This document shows, one piece after another, positions 8,577-17,090 of a stretch of DNA of 36,829 nucleotides (positions are counted from its first letter, which is position 1; every line of letters starts with the position of its first letter). The position numbers and the translations under genes are program-made. Source of the stretch: a virus; IMG/VR virus record IMGVR_UViG_3300032268_000161, positions 1 to 36,829 of that record; one strand, written 5' to 3'. The notes under the pieces are model-generated. The model was not told the origin of the DNA. It did no database searches and saw only the letters and a program-made list of their open reading frames with translations.

Positions 8577-8760
8577 ACAACTTTGGGCATTAATAACGTA
8601 CCGCCCAAAAGCAAAAGACCTTGCAGTTAAAGAGCTAGAAGATGCCAAGCGCAGCTACCTTGTCAACAAGACTAACGCCGAGTATTACACTGTACTGTGC
8701 AACTTTGAAACGCAGCGCATTAAACGGCTTGAGCAGTATCTTGAAAATCCAAATGAGTAG
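8554..8760 (+). CDS. Small helical hypothetical protein (68 aa)
   Basis: Begins MMNMEKIKQLWALITYRP; a good AAGGAAAAAG Shine-Dalgarno lies just upstream of ATG 8554. The body is an amphipathic basic helix containing one Cys. It ends eight bases into the next gene. No family recognised; by position part of the coupled small-gene string behind the SNF2 helicase. Confidence 0.65.
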   Translation: MMNMEKIKQLWALITYRPKAKDLAVKELEDAKRSYLVNKTNAEYYTVLCNFETQRIKRLEQYLENPNE

Positions 8761-8899
8761 TTGGCTAATTATTGTGACTGGTTTAATTTATGCCTTTATT
8801 TCTATCGAACAAGGACTTAAAGGTAACATGGGGCTGGCGTGTATGTACGCTGGCTATTGTTTTGCGAATTATGGGGCTTATTTGATTGCTACCAAGTAA
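8753..8899 (+). CDS. Small membrane protein (48 aa, two TM segments)
   Basis: From ATG 8753, which overlaps the previous stop, the product is MSSWLIIVTGLIYAFISIEQ, a short polar loop (GLKGN), then a second hydrophobic segment MGLACMYAGYCFANYGAYLI and the end ATK. Two short helices with a tight loop suggest a small inner-membrane hairpin. A longer upstream reading frame exists but would overlap the previous gene heavily. Role unknown; a membrane-acting early protein such as superinfection exclusion is one possibility (inference). Confidence 0.65.
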   Translation: MSSWLIIVTGLIYAFISIEQGLKGNMGLACMYAGYCFANYGAYLIATK

Positions 8900-8975
8900 C
8901 GTATATATAGATGTGTACAAAAGGCTACTTAATGATACTTAGATGTGCAATATCAACACAAAGGAAGCAGGGAAA

Positions 8976-9197
8976 ATGACTATATGGGATGCAGCAAACA
9001 ACTTAGAAGAATTTTCTTACAAACTGTCTAATATACGAGATGTTGTTGAACTCATTGCGGAAAGTGTCGGTGATCCGCATAGCGGTGCGCTTTGGGCAGT
9101 AAGCAGCATGATGAATGATTTACAAGAAAAAATGTATATTCAAGCCGAGATGGTAATGGAATTACATAGAGAAGAATCTAAGAAAGCAAAGAAGTGA
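8976..9197 (+). CDS. Small conserved-type hypothetical protein (73 aa)
   Basis: MTIWDAANNLEEFSYKLSNI, then a helical acidic body with a Gly-Asp-Pro-His-Ser-Gly turn and a Lys-rich end. ATG 8976 has GGAAGCAGGGA close upstream; an in-frame ATG at 8943 would add eleven residues but lies before that ribosome binding site. The helix-turn-helix pattern with a central SGALWAV stretch resembles many small phage proteins of unknown role. Confidence 0.7.
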   Translation: MTIWDAANNLEEFSYKLSNIRDVVELIAESVGDPHSGALWAVSSMMNDLQEKMYIQAEMVMELHREESKKAKK

Positions 9198-9313
9198 GCT
9201 TTACGATCATGCAACACAACGGCATGAAAGTTATTCAATACTTCTTTACTATAGACGAACTCATTAAATCAATGCTAAAGAACCCTAAAGATGTTTACCA
9301 CCGCAATCTATAG
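9194..9313 (+). CDS. Very small hypothetical protein (39 aa), GTG start
   Basis: A GTG overlapping the previous stop (GTGA) opens a frame giving (M)SFTIMQHNGMKVIQYFFTI and ending at TAG 9311-9313. An internal ATG at 9209 is an alternative. It is the last rightward gene and its end overlaps the end of the convergent SprT-like gene by six bases. Called on overlap logic alone. Confidence 0.45.
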   Translation: MSFTIMQHNGMKVIQYFFTIDELIKSMLKNPKDVYHRNL

Positions 9314-9661
9314 TTCTAGGGGATCAAGGCCAATTTCAAGGGCAACCATAAAACACCTAGTTCTAAAGGGTTTTCCATGTTGCAACCATTTATCACCCTT
9401 TTGTTTGTGAAAGCTACAATGGATCATTTCGTGGCATAAAGTACTTAACAGAGTTGAGAAGTGCGCACACCTAGCCGATGAAATGGTAATGGTATGTTCA
9501 TATTCATCTGAATCGCAATACAAATAGCTGCCCATTAAATCTCGGTCGTGCAAAATCTGAAAATTAATAGCTTCAGGCAAAGGCATAGGCCATTTAGTGA
9601 ACGGATATGTAACCACTAAACTTGAGTAGAGATGGCGAACGGCTTCAGGTGTAATTCTCAT
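9308..9661 (-). CDS. SprT-like zinc metalloprotease
   Basis: A 117-residue protein with the gluzincin-like motif C-H77-E78-M-I-H81 and a further His95 in the downstream QHGKPF segment, the arrangement of SprT-like/Spartan proteases. In eukaryotes Spartan removes DNA-protein crosslinks; the role of phage SprT-like proteins is not settled. The zinc-ribbon that follows the protease core in full-length SprT is absent. Last gene of the late block; its ATG overlaps the phosphoesterase stop (ATGA). Confidence 0.85.
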   Translation of the reverse strand: MRITPEAVRHLYSSLVVTYPFTKWPMPLPEAINFQILHDRDLMGSYLYCDSDEYEHTITISSARCAHFSTLLSTLCHEMIHCSFHKQKGDKWLQHGKPFRTRCFMVALEIGLDPLEL

Positions 9662-10641
9662 ACTTTATTTATACAACCTCTGAATTCAAACTCACCATTT
9701 TGTTCATCCGTTACCATAATCATTTCAGGCATTAACATTCTGCCTTGGTCAAACGATAACATTACAAAACCGCTGCGCCAGTCTTTAGGGCCATCTTCCG
9801 TATATTCAAAACTAGGTGACATAGGATCAGCAAGGCATCCCGTCTGTACACCCCAATAAGTACCTTGATAGTTGGTAATCGGCTGCAAAGCTAATACGTG
9901 GGTATGCCCCGTAATAATGTTCGTATTCCCCGCTGCCAACAAATTGGCATAACCCGCCATGCGGCCACCACGATGCCGGTGCTTGATTATCGTATCTTCC
10001 CCAACCCAGTAAGACCAGCAGGTTTTCCATTCAGGGAAATGATATTTAAGACTAAAACCATCTACGCCAGAATACTCAGGCACTTTGTTTACAAGCCAAG
10101 ACTCATAACGCATATCGTGATTACCGAGAGTCCATATCAGCTCACAGCCTGGCGGCTTGTGTTTTACGATTTCGTCTAAGTGGTAACGGCAGGCTTTTAA
10201 TTCTTGCAATACATTGGGTTTTTGGTCGTAGTTAATGCTTGGAAAGCGGCTTAGAACTTGCCCGTCAAACGCATCACCATTGCAGATAATGACCTGCGGC
10301 TTAAACTCTTTAATCATTAATAGCAACGCTTTAAACGCTGTAGTGGTGGTATCAGTAAAGTGAGCATCCGAAAATACAATAACTCGTTTTACTTTATCAA
10401 CATCAATGCCCCTGCGTACATTGTGCGCTGCTAACTCTCTTTTCTTTGGTTTTTCTTTTTTAACATCACGCAATGAGCCATGCGTAGGCAATTTGATGCC
10501 ATACCTGATTTCCAAACTGGCTCGTCTGTTTAATGCACTTCTTGGATTTGTGCCAGTTGCTTTACCTACTAAAGTTGGACTTCCTAATTTATTCCAAAGC
10601 TCAATAAATTCTTTGTCTTTGTCTTTATTTGATTTAGCCAT
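9658..10641 (-). CDS. Calcineurin-like metallophosphoesterase
   Basis: A 327-residue protein. Residues 1-80 are basic and helical and may bind DNA (a helix-turn-helix-like region around 12-42). The phosphoesterase core follows: SDAHF (D92, H94), CNGDAFD (GD at 122-123), LGNHD, and C-terminal ITGHTHV, which together give the metal-binding set D-x-H, GD, GNHD, H and GHxH. The substrate is unknown; SbcD/Mre11-type nuclease or nucleotide phosphodiesterase activity is possible. It overlaps the endolysin gene by eight bases and the SprT gene by four. Confidence 0.88.
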   Translation of the reverse strand: MAKSNKDKDKEFIELWNKLGSPTLVGKATGTNPRSALNRRASLEIRYGIKLPTHGSLRDVKKEKPKKRELAAHNVRRGIDVDKVKRVIVFSDAHFTDTTTTAFKALLLMIKEFKPQVIICNGDAFDGQVLSRFPSINYDQKPNVLQELKACRYHLDEIVKHKPPGCELIWTLGNHDMRYESWLVNKVPEYSGVDGFSLKYHFPEWKTCWSYWVGEDTIIKHRHRGGRMAGYANLLAAGNTNIITGHTHVLALQPITNYQGTYWGVQTGCLADPMSPSFEYTEDGPKDWRSGFVMLSFDQGRMLMPEMIMVTDEQNGEFEFRGCINKV

Positions 10642-11158
10642 ATTGAGTCATTTTTAGAGCCTTTTCTTTAACTTCTGCAACTCGACGGCTCCAACCTTTA
10701 CCAAAAGTTTCAAAAGTGCGCAAGGATTGTAAGAACTCAAGACGCTCGGCGCAGTATAACTCTATGATTTTATTAGGGTCAGATGACACTTTTTTTACGG
10801 CAGCCAAAGTAGCAGGCCCAAAACCGCCATCAGCAACAACGCCGACACAACTTTGCAAAAATTTAATAGCGCGCCCTGGCCCTGAATTAACAGCAACGTC
10901 AAAAACGCAGTAGTCAAGACCATCCACAAGATCATCAGCTCGGCAAGCATCCCAATACTTCCTTTTATAGAGCGGCGCTACTAGCTCAGGGGTTAGGGCG
11001 CGCATCTGCTTTTCGTCAACCTCATGCCCTGTCCACTCCTCCCAAACCCGCTTAGTTACGCCAAGGTTAGTCATACCACCTGGGTCTTGGGGGTGGTTTA
11101 CAAAGCCGCCCTCATGCGCCAACATGAGCGCCAAACAAATATTAAAATTGCCTGTCAT
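10634..11158 (-). CDS. Endolysin, GH108 family with peptidoglycan-binding end
   Basis: A 174-residue lysozyme-like muramidase. The N terminus has AHEGGF with the expected catalytic Glu16, followed by DPGGMTNLGVTKRVW, the GH108/TtsA signature. The C-terminal part (VVADGGFGPATLAAVKKV) is the small peptidoglycan-binding helix pair usual in this family. There is no signal sequence, so it depends on the holin encoded just before it (11,155-11,523), with which it overlaps by four bases. Confidence 0.93.
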   Translation of the reverse strand: MTGNFNICLALMLAHEGGFVNHPQDPGGMTNLGVTKRVWEEWTGHEVDEKQMRALTPELVAPLYKRKYWDACRADDLVDGLDYCVFDVAVNSGPGRAIKFLQSCVGVVADGGFGPATLAAVKKVSSDPNKIIELYCAERLEFLQSLRTFETFGKGWSRRVAEVKEKALKMTQYG

Positions 11159-11523
11159 TTTTTAAGGTTAGCCATAATGCGTGTACCAAACAAAAATCCA
11201 AAAGCAATGTTAGCGGCTTCAACCCCAATGCGTTGGATTTCAGGGGCTACTGGCAAGAACAATGTACCGATACCTACAACAATTACAAACAATGCCCCTA
11301 GATAGCGACTAGATGCCCTCAGATCAACTACCCATTGGCTAGGTGTACCGTAAGGGTTATCTAATGCAGCAAGGGCTTGTAGCTTGTTTATTTCGTTATT
11401 GTCTAGCTTTATCTGCTCATCAACAGAAATAGGCTTTACACCGCCTGTAACCATACCAATAAGGCTTTTAATTCCGTCTATACCTACTGGAACTAAAGCA
11501 CCAATAATAGTTTCTAAAATCAT
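11155..11523 (-). CDS. Holin, three-TM type
   Basis: A 122-residue membrane protein: an N-terminal amphipathic/hydrophobic segment (ILETIIGALVPVGIDGI), a polar middle (residues 30-67), and two strong hydrophobic helices (YLGALFVIVVGIGTLFLP and AANIAFGFLFGTRIMA). This matches the 3-TM holin family first described from gene transfer agents. It is flanked by the XhlA-like gene upstream and the endolysin downstream with ATGA-type overlaps, forming the lysis cassette. Confidence 0.85.
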   Translation of the reverse strand: MILETIIGALVPVGIDGIKSLIGMVTGGVKPISVDEQIKLDNNEINKLQALAALDNPYGTPSQWVVDLRASSRYLGALFVIVVGIGTLFLPVAPEIQRIGVEAANIAFGFLFGTRIMANLKK

Positions 11524-11726
11524 TTTCTAAAAAATAAATCTGTTATATAACTAATAAAAGCACCAGCAACAGAAGCAACTCCCATTAAAGCCCATAGACT
11601 TCCTTTAGAACGCTCTGCCATAGCTAGTAATTTTTTGATGTCTACTTCCATGGCATCTACTTTACGCTCTAAGTTTTCTACGGAATTAACTAACTTGCCG
11701 TATTCTATTGGGTCAATATCAGCCAT
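11520..11726 (-). CDS. XhlA-like lysis accessory protein
   Basis: A 68-residue protein with an acidic coiled-coil first half (ENLERKVDAMEVDIKKLLAM), then one C-terminal membrane helix (SLWALMGVASVAGAFISYI) and the basic end FFRK. This is the layout of XhlA/hemolysin-like lysis helper proteins. It precedes the holin with a four-base overlap. Function is assigned from architecture and place. Confidence 0.7.
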   Translation of the reverse strand: MADIDPIEYGKLVNSVENLERKVDAMEVDIKKLLAMAERSKGSLWALMGVASVAGAFISYITDLFFRK

Positions 11727-11728
11727 GA

Positions 11729-14230
11729 TTACCTCGCAAGTTTGTTTTTAACTTCAATGTCTTCGGCTAACGCATTACGTTTAGCTTCGCGTGTTTTTGG
11801 GCCTTGAGTTTTACGAGATGTGTCAGGGCGTGACAAACTTAGCTTTTCTTCTAATGATTCAGCAAGATCCATCATACGTTGACGTTGCGCCATTGCGTTA
11901 AATTTAGCTTGTTCTGACGCGGCTCTAGCAGCAATTTGCTCAAACGCTATGGCTTGTTGACGTGCTTTTTGAATAAGAGCGTCAACTTGTTGGCGATCCA
12001 TCATACGCTCGGTAATTTGTTTGTCAGACAACTTAGCGTAACTAGGCTCAACAACCGCAAGGTCTACTTTGGTTTTATTAAATGCAATCCGTTCTTCGGC
12101 GGTTAAATCAAACGCTTTTCCTGCCGCAATTTTGTTTGCGGCTGAATCTAGCGATGTACCGTAGTTTTGGAATGTTTCAGGCGTAGCGCCTTTCATACCA
12201 CGGCTAACTTCACGCAATTGCCCTGTAACGGGGTCAAGATCAAAAGCTACACCACCGCTTGTAGGCGCTCTGCCTTGGGAGGCTTGCGCGATTGCTCGTT
12301 CTTCCGCAGCTCTACCTGCTGCAATGTCGTATGCTCTACGAGAAGCGTTACTTGCTTCCATAGATGTTGCGCTTGGCGGCGCCAACTGTGGCAACTGACC
12401 TTCAAGACTAAACTCAGGGGTGCCTTGTTGACGGGGCATAGTAAAGTTAGGTGTATAGCCTGGCTCTACAAGCGCATTGCGCGGGTCAAACGGCACAGGT
12501 AAATTTTGGGTAGTGCTTGGAGGCGCCGGGCGCAACATATTAATTGGTGGGCGAAAATCTTCAGGTACAGCGCGCGCCGCTTGGTATTCGGGCGATGCCA
12601 TACGTTTAGCAGCTAACTTAGACCCTAAAATACCCGCGCCTGCGCCAAGCGCGCCGCCCGCAACAGCACCAGGGAAACCAGCTACCGATCCAATGACGGC
12701 GCCTGTAGTTCCTAACGTTCCGCTTCGAGTAAACCGTTGTATGCCTTCGCGTTTAATTGGCGTTAATGAAGTAATTTCAGGGTAATTACCTGCAATACGT
12801 GCCATAGCTTCTGCATCACCAGACAACGGAACGCCTTTATCTAACATCCGTTTTAACTTTTGTGGGTCTACAAGCCCTGTTGATATGTCTGTAGCCGCTT
12901 CGTACGTATATGACCTAGCCATCTCCTGACGGGCTTTTCTAAACGCCGTTAATTCTTCAGGTTTTCTTACGTTGGCTTCAATTAAATCTTCTAACGCATT
13001 TGCGATACCCATACGCACATCAGCAACATCAATCATTTCGGGCGTTGCTGCGTTAGAATTGTATGTTTTGGTTGCTTTTTTACGTAAATCGCTAAGACTA
13101 TCTAATACCTTTTGTCCTGTCATACCGCTGTTAATTTTTTCAACGGCGTCTGCAATTAAACTGTTAATTGCGTTTTCGGATGTTTTACCGCCAATAAGAC
13201 CTGTGTCGTATAAACCTTCAATTTTGCTAATAACTTCAGGGTTTGGCTCAAATTTTTGAATACTACGGATGTTTTCGTATGGTTTAGCCGCTTGCGCCCG
13301 TGCTTGCTCAAACGGTTTGCTAGATGTCAACGACACCGTTTCAGGCAGTCCCATTTCTTTTTTAGCAATAGACACCCATTTTGTCTTGTTTTGCTGAGAA
13401 AATTTATTGTGGATTTCTACAGGGTCTACACCAAATTCACGTAGCTTATTGCCCATTGTAGGGTTTGATATTGCAGGGTCAAGCAAGATGCCTAAACGAG
13501 CAGCGTCTTTGGCAGCGTCAATTTGAGGCGCGCGTTCAAACGATTCGGCGGTTCTTTGCGTTGCCTTACCTGCTGCACGGGCTTCCAACGCTTTTGTAAT
13601 AGGTTGCGCGGCTAACGCCGCTTCTTCGCCAATAATGTTTTTGCCATACTGAAGCGCGGGTCTTATTGATTGAACAGGAATTGAGCTTGCAGGTAAACCA
13701 ATGGCGCCTTGTAGCGGACGCAAGGCTTCACTGCCAAGCACTTCACTTAACGCTTCTAAGTTACGACGACCTTCAGCCGTTTGTGGCTGATATGTCATTG
13801 ACTTCATTACTTCTTTTGCACGTTTCTGACCAATTTCAACACCTTCAGCCGTACCATATTTACCGCTTTTAATGGTTTCCAAAACACCTGCAACTGGGCC
13901 AGCAACAGCGCTTACTGCGCCAGTTAGTATGGTGCTTGGCACTTCAAACGCGCCTAATATTTCATCGTTAGCCCGTCTAAATAAACTTTTGTTAGCACCT
14001 TGTCTAGCGTCAACAGGCACATTTGTAAGCGCCGTTTCACCATCAAATAACGGTCTGCCTTGTTTATCGTACGAAATAGTCATTGGCACATCGCTAGATG
14101 GCATTAAATTAGTACGTTCAAGTCTTGTTCTAGGTTCAGCGGCTACATTTGCACGGTAACTACCGCCCGCTGCTTTAGCTTCAAGTTCAGCCATGCGCCG
14201 AAGCGCAGATAGTTCTTCCCTTGGATCCAT
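11729..14230 (-). CDS. Large virion protein, probable DNA-ejection protein
   Basis: An 833-residue Ala/Arg/Glu-rich, mostly helical protein. Near residues 500-540 it has a glycine-zipper-like hydrophobic stretch (GAVIGSVAGFPGAVAGGALG), suited to membrane insertion, and a second hydrophobic part near residue 100 (ILTGAVSAVAGPVAGVLETI). The rest is low-complexity, Pro/Gln-rich around 540-640 and coiled-coil at the end. It is the last of three consecutive genes between the SET gene and lysis, where P22-like phages carry ejection proteins. That it enters the host envelope with the DNA is inference. Confidence 0.7.
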   Translation of the reverse strand: MDPREELSALRRMAELEAKAAGGSYRANVAAEPRTRLERTNLMPSSDVPMTISYDKQGRPLFDGETALTNVPVDARQGANKSLFRRANDEILGAFEVPSTILTGAVSAVAGPVAGVLETIKSGKYGTAEGVEIGQKRAKEVMKSMTYQPQTAEGRRNLEALSEVLGSEALRPLQGAIGLPASSIPVQSIRPALQYGKNIIGEEAALAAQPITKALEARAAGKATQRTAESFERAPQIDAAKDAARLGILLDPAISNPTMGNKLREFGVDPVEIHNKFSQQNKTKWVSIAKKEMGLPETVSLTSSKPFEQARAQAAKPYENIRSIQKFEPNPEVISKIEGLYDTGLIGGKTSENAINSLIADAVEKINSGMTGQKVLDSLSDLRKKATKTYNSNAATPEMIDVADVRMGIANALEDLIEANVRKPEELTAFRKARQEMARSYTYEAATDISTGLVDPQKLKRMLDKGVPLSGDAEAMARIAGNYPEITSLTPIKREGIQRFTRSGTLGTTGAVIGSVAGFPGAVAGGALGAGAGILGSKLAAKRMASPEYQAARAVPEDFRPPINMLRPAPPSTTQNLPVPFDPRNALVEPGYTPNFTMPRQQGTPEFSLEGQLPQLAPPSATSMEASNASRRAYDIAAGRAAEERAIAQASQGRAPTSGGVAFDLDPVTGQLREVSRGMKGATPETFQNYGTSLDSAANKIAAGKAFDLTAEERIAFNKTKVDLAVVEPSYAKLSDKQITERMMDRQQVDALIQKARQQAIAFEQIAARAASEQAKFNAMAQRQRMMDLAESLEEKLSLSRPDTSRKTQGPKTREAKRNALAEDIEVKNKLAR

Positions 14231-14232
14231 AG

Positions 14233-15504
14233 TTATTTTTTTCCAGTAGGCAAAAGTCGCTTACGAAGGCTATCTAATTCAGCTTGTTCTGCGGCAGTTA
14301 AACCGCCACTAGCGGATGGTTTTGGTGGCGTTGCGGATGTTTGAACATTGTATTTTTTAAGCTCAGGGCGCTCAAACAATGACTTACCGCCATCACCTGT
14401 GTACCAAGCATTTTCGGCACCATCATACGTTTTATTTTTTGTAAACCAATTATCGTAAAAATTACGTTGTTCTATGTCACGTTTAAGTTGCACTTTAGCA
14501 ACGTCCAATATAAATTTGTTAGCTTCAGCGGTGTTGGTAAGCTGCGCGCCCGTTTGAGCAATACGTTGTGCGTCCGATTCGGTTTGTGGGCCTTTTTGTT
14601 CTAGCTGACGTTGTAAGACGGCTTCGCTTGCTTTAGCTTGAAATACCTGAGCATTTGTTGCAAACTTATTTGCATTTTCGACGCCCAAAGCACCCAAAAT
14701 ATTTGCTGCGCCTTTTTGTACTTCAGTGCCAAACCCTGTTTTAAACCCTTGGTCTAACAAATCTAAGTTAACTTCAATAGCAGGTAAGGTTTTAGCCGCA
14801 ACTCTAGCCGCGTTATTTACGGCTTTGTAGTCTTCAACAAGGAATTTACCACGCTCTGTTTGTTCAGATTTTTCTTGCGGCGGTAAATTAACTACAGATC
14901 TTGCAGCTCCTGCGGCTGCTTTATTCATTTGATAATTAGTAAACGCAGGGTTTTTTAGCCCGTAGTTAAATTCTCTAATTGCAGGGGTAGACGATTCTTT
15001 AAAAAGATCTTCTGCTCTAGCTAAACCTTGTGTAATGTACGCCACACGCTGATTAGCGGGTATAGCTGTGTAAATTTGTACGCTGCGCTTTGCTTGTTCT
15101 GGACTAATTAAACCATCACGTAAACCTTCTTGTATATGGGCAATGTAATTTTCGTTTGATGGATTTTGAAGAAGATCTTTACTACGCTCGCGCATAATAT
15201 TCATACCTTTTTCGGTAAGCTCAAAACCTGTTTTCTTAACTTCACCTTGAAGTTTTTGGCCTTGCAACACTTCTGTACGAAGTTTTGTAGCAATAGCGGG
15301 GTCAACAGACGCAACTTGTTTAAAACCTTCAGGGGTACTAACGTCGATGCCTTGCGAATACAGTTCACGCAACTTGTTCTGCGTGTCTACACCACGTTGC
15401 ATTTCGCCAATTTTTATGGCTTCGCCCATCATCGCCAACTGATTGACTGGCGATTCTAGTTTTACATTTTTAACTTGTAAGGGAATACTTGGATCGATTG
15501 GCAT
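14233..15504 (-). CDS. Virion protein, probable DNA-ejection protein
   Basis: A 423-residue helical, Ala/Gln/Lys-rich protein with no signal sequence, starting MPIDPSIPLQVKNVKLESP. The C-terminal third contains a Tyr/Trp-rich segment (NFYDNWFTKNKTYDGAENAW) of the kind seen in many phage internal virion proteins, then a Ser/Gly/Pro linker and a short charged helix. Position between the gp7-like protein and the 833-residue protein fits an ejection set of three proteins, as in P22 (gp7, gp20, gp16). No closer assignment is possible by eye. Confidence 0.65.
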   Translation of the reverse strand: MPIDPSIPLQVKNVKLESPVNQLAMMGEAIKIGEMQRGVDTQNKLRELYSQGIDVSTPEGFKQVASVDPAIATKLRTEVLQGQKLQGEVKKTGFELTEKGMNIMRERSKDLLQNPSNENYIAHIQEGLRDGLISPEQAKRSVQIYTAIPANQRVAYITQGLARAEDLFKESSTPAIREFNYGLKNPAFTNYQMNKAAAGAARSVVNLPPQEKSEQTERGKFLVEDYKAVNNAARVAAKTLPAIEVNLDLLDQGFKTGFGTEVQKGAANILGALGVENANKFATNAQVFQAKASEAVLQRQLEQKGPQTESDAQRIAQTGAQLTNTAEANKFILDVAKVQLKRDIEQRNFYDNWFTKNKTYDGAENAWYTGDGGKSLFERPELKKYNVQTSATPPKPSASGGLTAAEQAELDSLRKRLLPTGKK

Positions 15505-15513
15505 AGTTATTCC

Positions 15514-16239
15514 TTATAGACCAAGTTCGGCGTTCATGCCAGTATTAGTGGTGTAATAACTTGGTGTTGTTCGTTGCGGCGCAAATCTATTTAATAATTG
15601 ATTTGTTTGGTATTGGCTAACACCCTGCCCAATAGCGTTGGCGTACGCATTAGCAGAGCCAACTTGCCCCGCTGCCATCGCGTTTCCAGCGCCTGTTGTC
15701 AAATTGGCTATGTTCCCTGTTGCTGCGCCAATGTTAGATGCTTGCCCTGCACCCGCAGCTTGCCCCACGCCAGTTAAGAATTTTAACGGATCCATCTTAT
15801 TGCTACGCTCGGCATAGTACCGATTAAACGCGTTGGCGTACTCTTGCGACCCCATGTCTTGACCATAGGCTGTAGCGGCTCTTAGGGCATTGCCTGAGAT
15901 CAAGCCACCTCTAGCGGCGGCTGACGCGTTAAGCGCGTTCATGCCTTCTTTAAGCCTAAACGCGTAACCAGGATCTTGTCTAAAATCGGTTTTTGAAAAA
16001 GGCTCATAATACTCGCCGCCAGGTTCAGTCATGGCCGCAAGGCGGTTCATTGCTTGCGTACCTGTATCAAGAAACGGTGCGTTAATAGCTGCTTGTTCTG
16101 ATAACCCCGCTTGTTGCGCCGCAATAGCTCTATCTGACGCTTCCGCTTGTGTTCTAGCTGCGCTTTTAGCTGCTTGAGAGGACATATAGCCAGAAGCTAC
16201 TGATCCTACTACTACGGCACCGGCTACCCATCCTGACAT
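15514..16239 (-). CDS. P22 gp7-like DNA transfer/ejection protein
   Basis: A 241-residue protein. The N terminus has a hydrophobic glycine-rich stretch (GWVAGAVVVGSVASGYMSSQ), then a helical Ala/Gln region, a central conserved-looking FRQDPGYAFRLKEGMNALN block (about residues 86-105) and a Gly/Ala/Asn-rich repeat-like C-terminal half. This pattern is common in phage DNA transfer proteins of the gp7 type. GGAGAATTGCC precedes ATG 16239. It overlaps the SET gene by 16 bp. Confidence 0.75.
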   Translation of the reverse strand: MSGWVAGAVVVGSVASGYMSSQAAKSAARTQAEASDRAIAAQQAGLSEQAAINAPFLDTGTQAMNRLAAMTEPGGEYYEPFSKTDFRQDPGYAFRLKEGMNALNASAAARGGLISGNALRAATAYGQDMGSQEYANAFNRYYAERSNKMDPLKFLTGVGQAAGAGQASNIGAATGNIANLTTGAGNAMAAGQVGSANAYANAIGQGVSQYQTNQLLNRFAPQRTTPSYYTTNTGMNAELGL

Positions 16240-17090
16240 GGCAATTCTCCTTGTAAAGCAATACCAAAATTAACTCTCATTGATGATCTATAGTCTACTA
16301 ATAATTCTTCACCTATGTGAATAATACGTTTAGCTACGGCGTTAATGTCGTCGCCAACAAGCGTTGGGATAACATTACTATCAAAAGAATGATTAATAAA
16401 TCGGCCTGCGGGCGTACGTTTGCCGTTAATTCGTCCTGGGCAGATAACTTCACCTGCTTCAAAACGCTTAGTTGCAAACAACCCTTTGCCGTGAATCTTA
16501 GAATCTCTAAGCTCTACAGCGTATCCTTCAGGCATATCAATTAAGTCACTCTCAATTTGCACAATCGCATTTATTTGCGCTTGGTCAAGACCAAGTTGAG
16601 ATACAAACAGATTATAGTCATTTTGTGCGTTTTGGATCATTAATGCAACTCTATTTTCACCTAAACCGCAAGTAGGTACAACGTATAGGCGTTCTTCAAG
16701 CACTGCAATATCTTTGCAATTGTCTGGGTTATCATAAATATCAACCCAAATCACTTCTTCATCAAACACGCGCCCTACACGTTGAGCGCCTGCTTTAGCT
16801 TCAAATTCACATGGCGCAGTCATTACTTTGACCTTATCGCCTACATTGACCGCAATTGTGCCTTTTTCAAGGCGAATTTTGTAATCTGTCTTATGTTCTG
16901 CGCCTGTTAACACAGTCCAAGCTGGGATACGAATGGCGCGTTCATATACATTAGGCTTAAACGTATGCGTAGTCACAATGTCAGCTTGGGGCATCTGTAA
17001 AAGATTTTCTTGTAATGCTTCAATCTTTTGCGCAAAGGGGAGCGTTACTTCAAACCCTTTGCCGTAAGTGACGTTGACTGTGTGCAACAT
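16224..17090 (-). CDS. Cupin-like and SET-domain fusion protein
   Basis: A 288-residue two-part protein. Residues about 70-160 look like the cupin domain often found in phage structural blocks (PAWTVLTGAEHKTDYKIRLEKG... GAQRVGRVFDEEVIWVDIYDN). Residues 186-275 form a compact SET domain: HGKGLFA (200-206), RFINHS (230-235, the NHS pseudo-knot motif that binds S-adenosylmethionine) and GEELLVDY with Tyr267 as the expected catalytic tyrosine. SET domains methylate lysine. The target is unknown; neighbours are tail and ejection genes, so a virion protein is a candidate. ATG overlaps the preceding stop (TAATG). No post-SET cysteines are seen. Confidence 0.85.
   Translation of the reverse strand: MLHTVNVTYGKGFEVTLPFAQKIEALQENLLQMPQADIVTTHTFKPNVYERAIRIPAWTVLTGAEHKTDYKIRLEKGTIAVNVGDKVKVMTAPCEFEAKAGAQRVGRVFDEEVIWVDIYDNPDNCKDIAVLEERLYVVPTCGLGENRVALMIQNAQNDYNLFVSQLGLDQAQINAIVQIESDLIDMPEGYAVELRDSKIHGKGLFATKRFEAGEVICPGRINGKRTPAGRFINHSFDSNVIPTLVGDDINAVAKRIIHIGEELLVDYRSSMRVNFGIALQGELPCQDG

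Noticed and set aside
8642-8899. Longer version of the two-TM protein from 8,642
   Set aside because: The extra 37 residues would lie over the preceding gene in another frame; ATG 8,753 gives a clean two-helix protein and a typical overlap.
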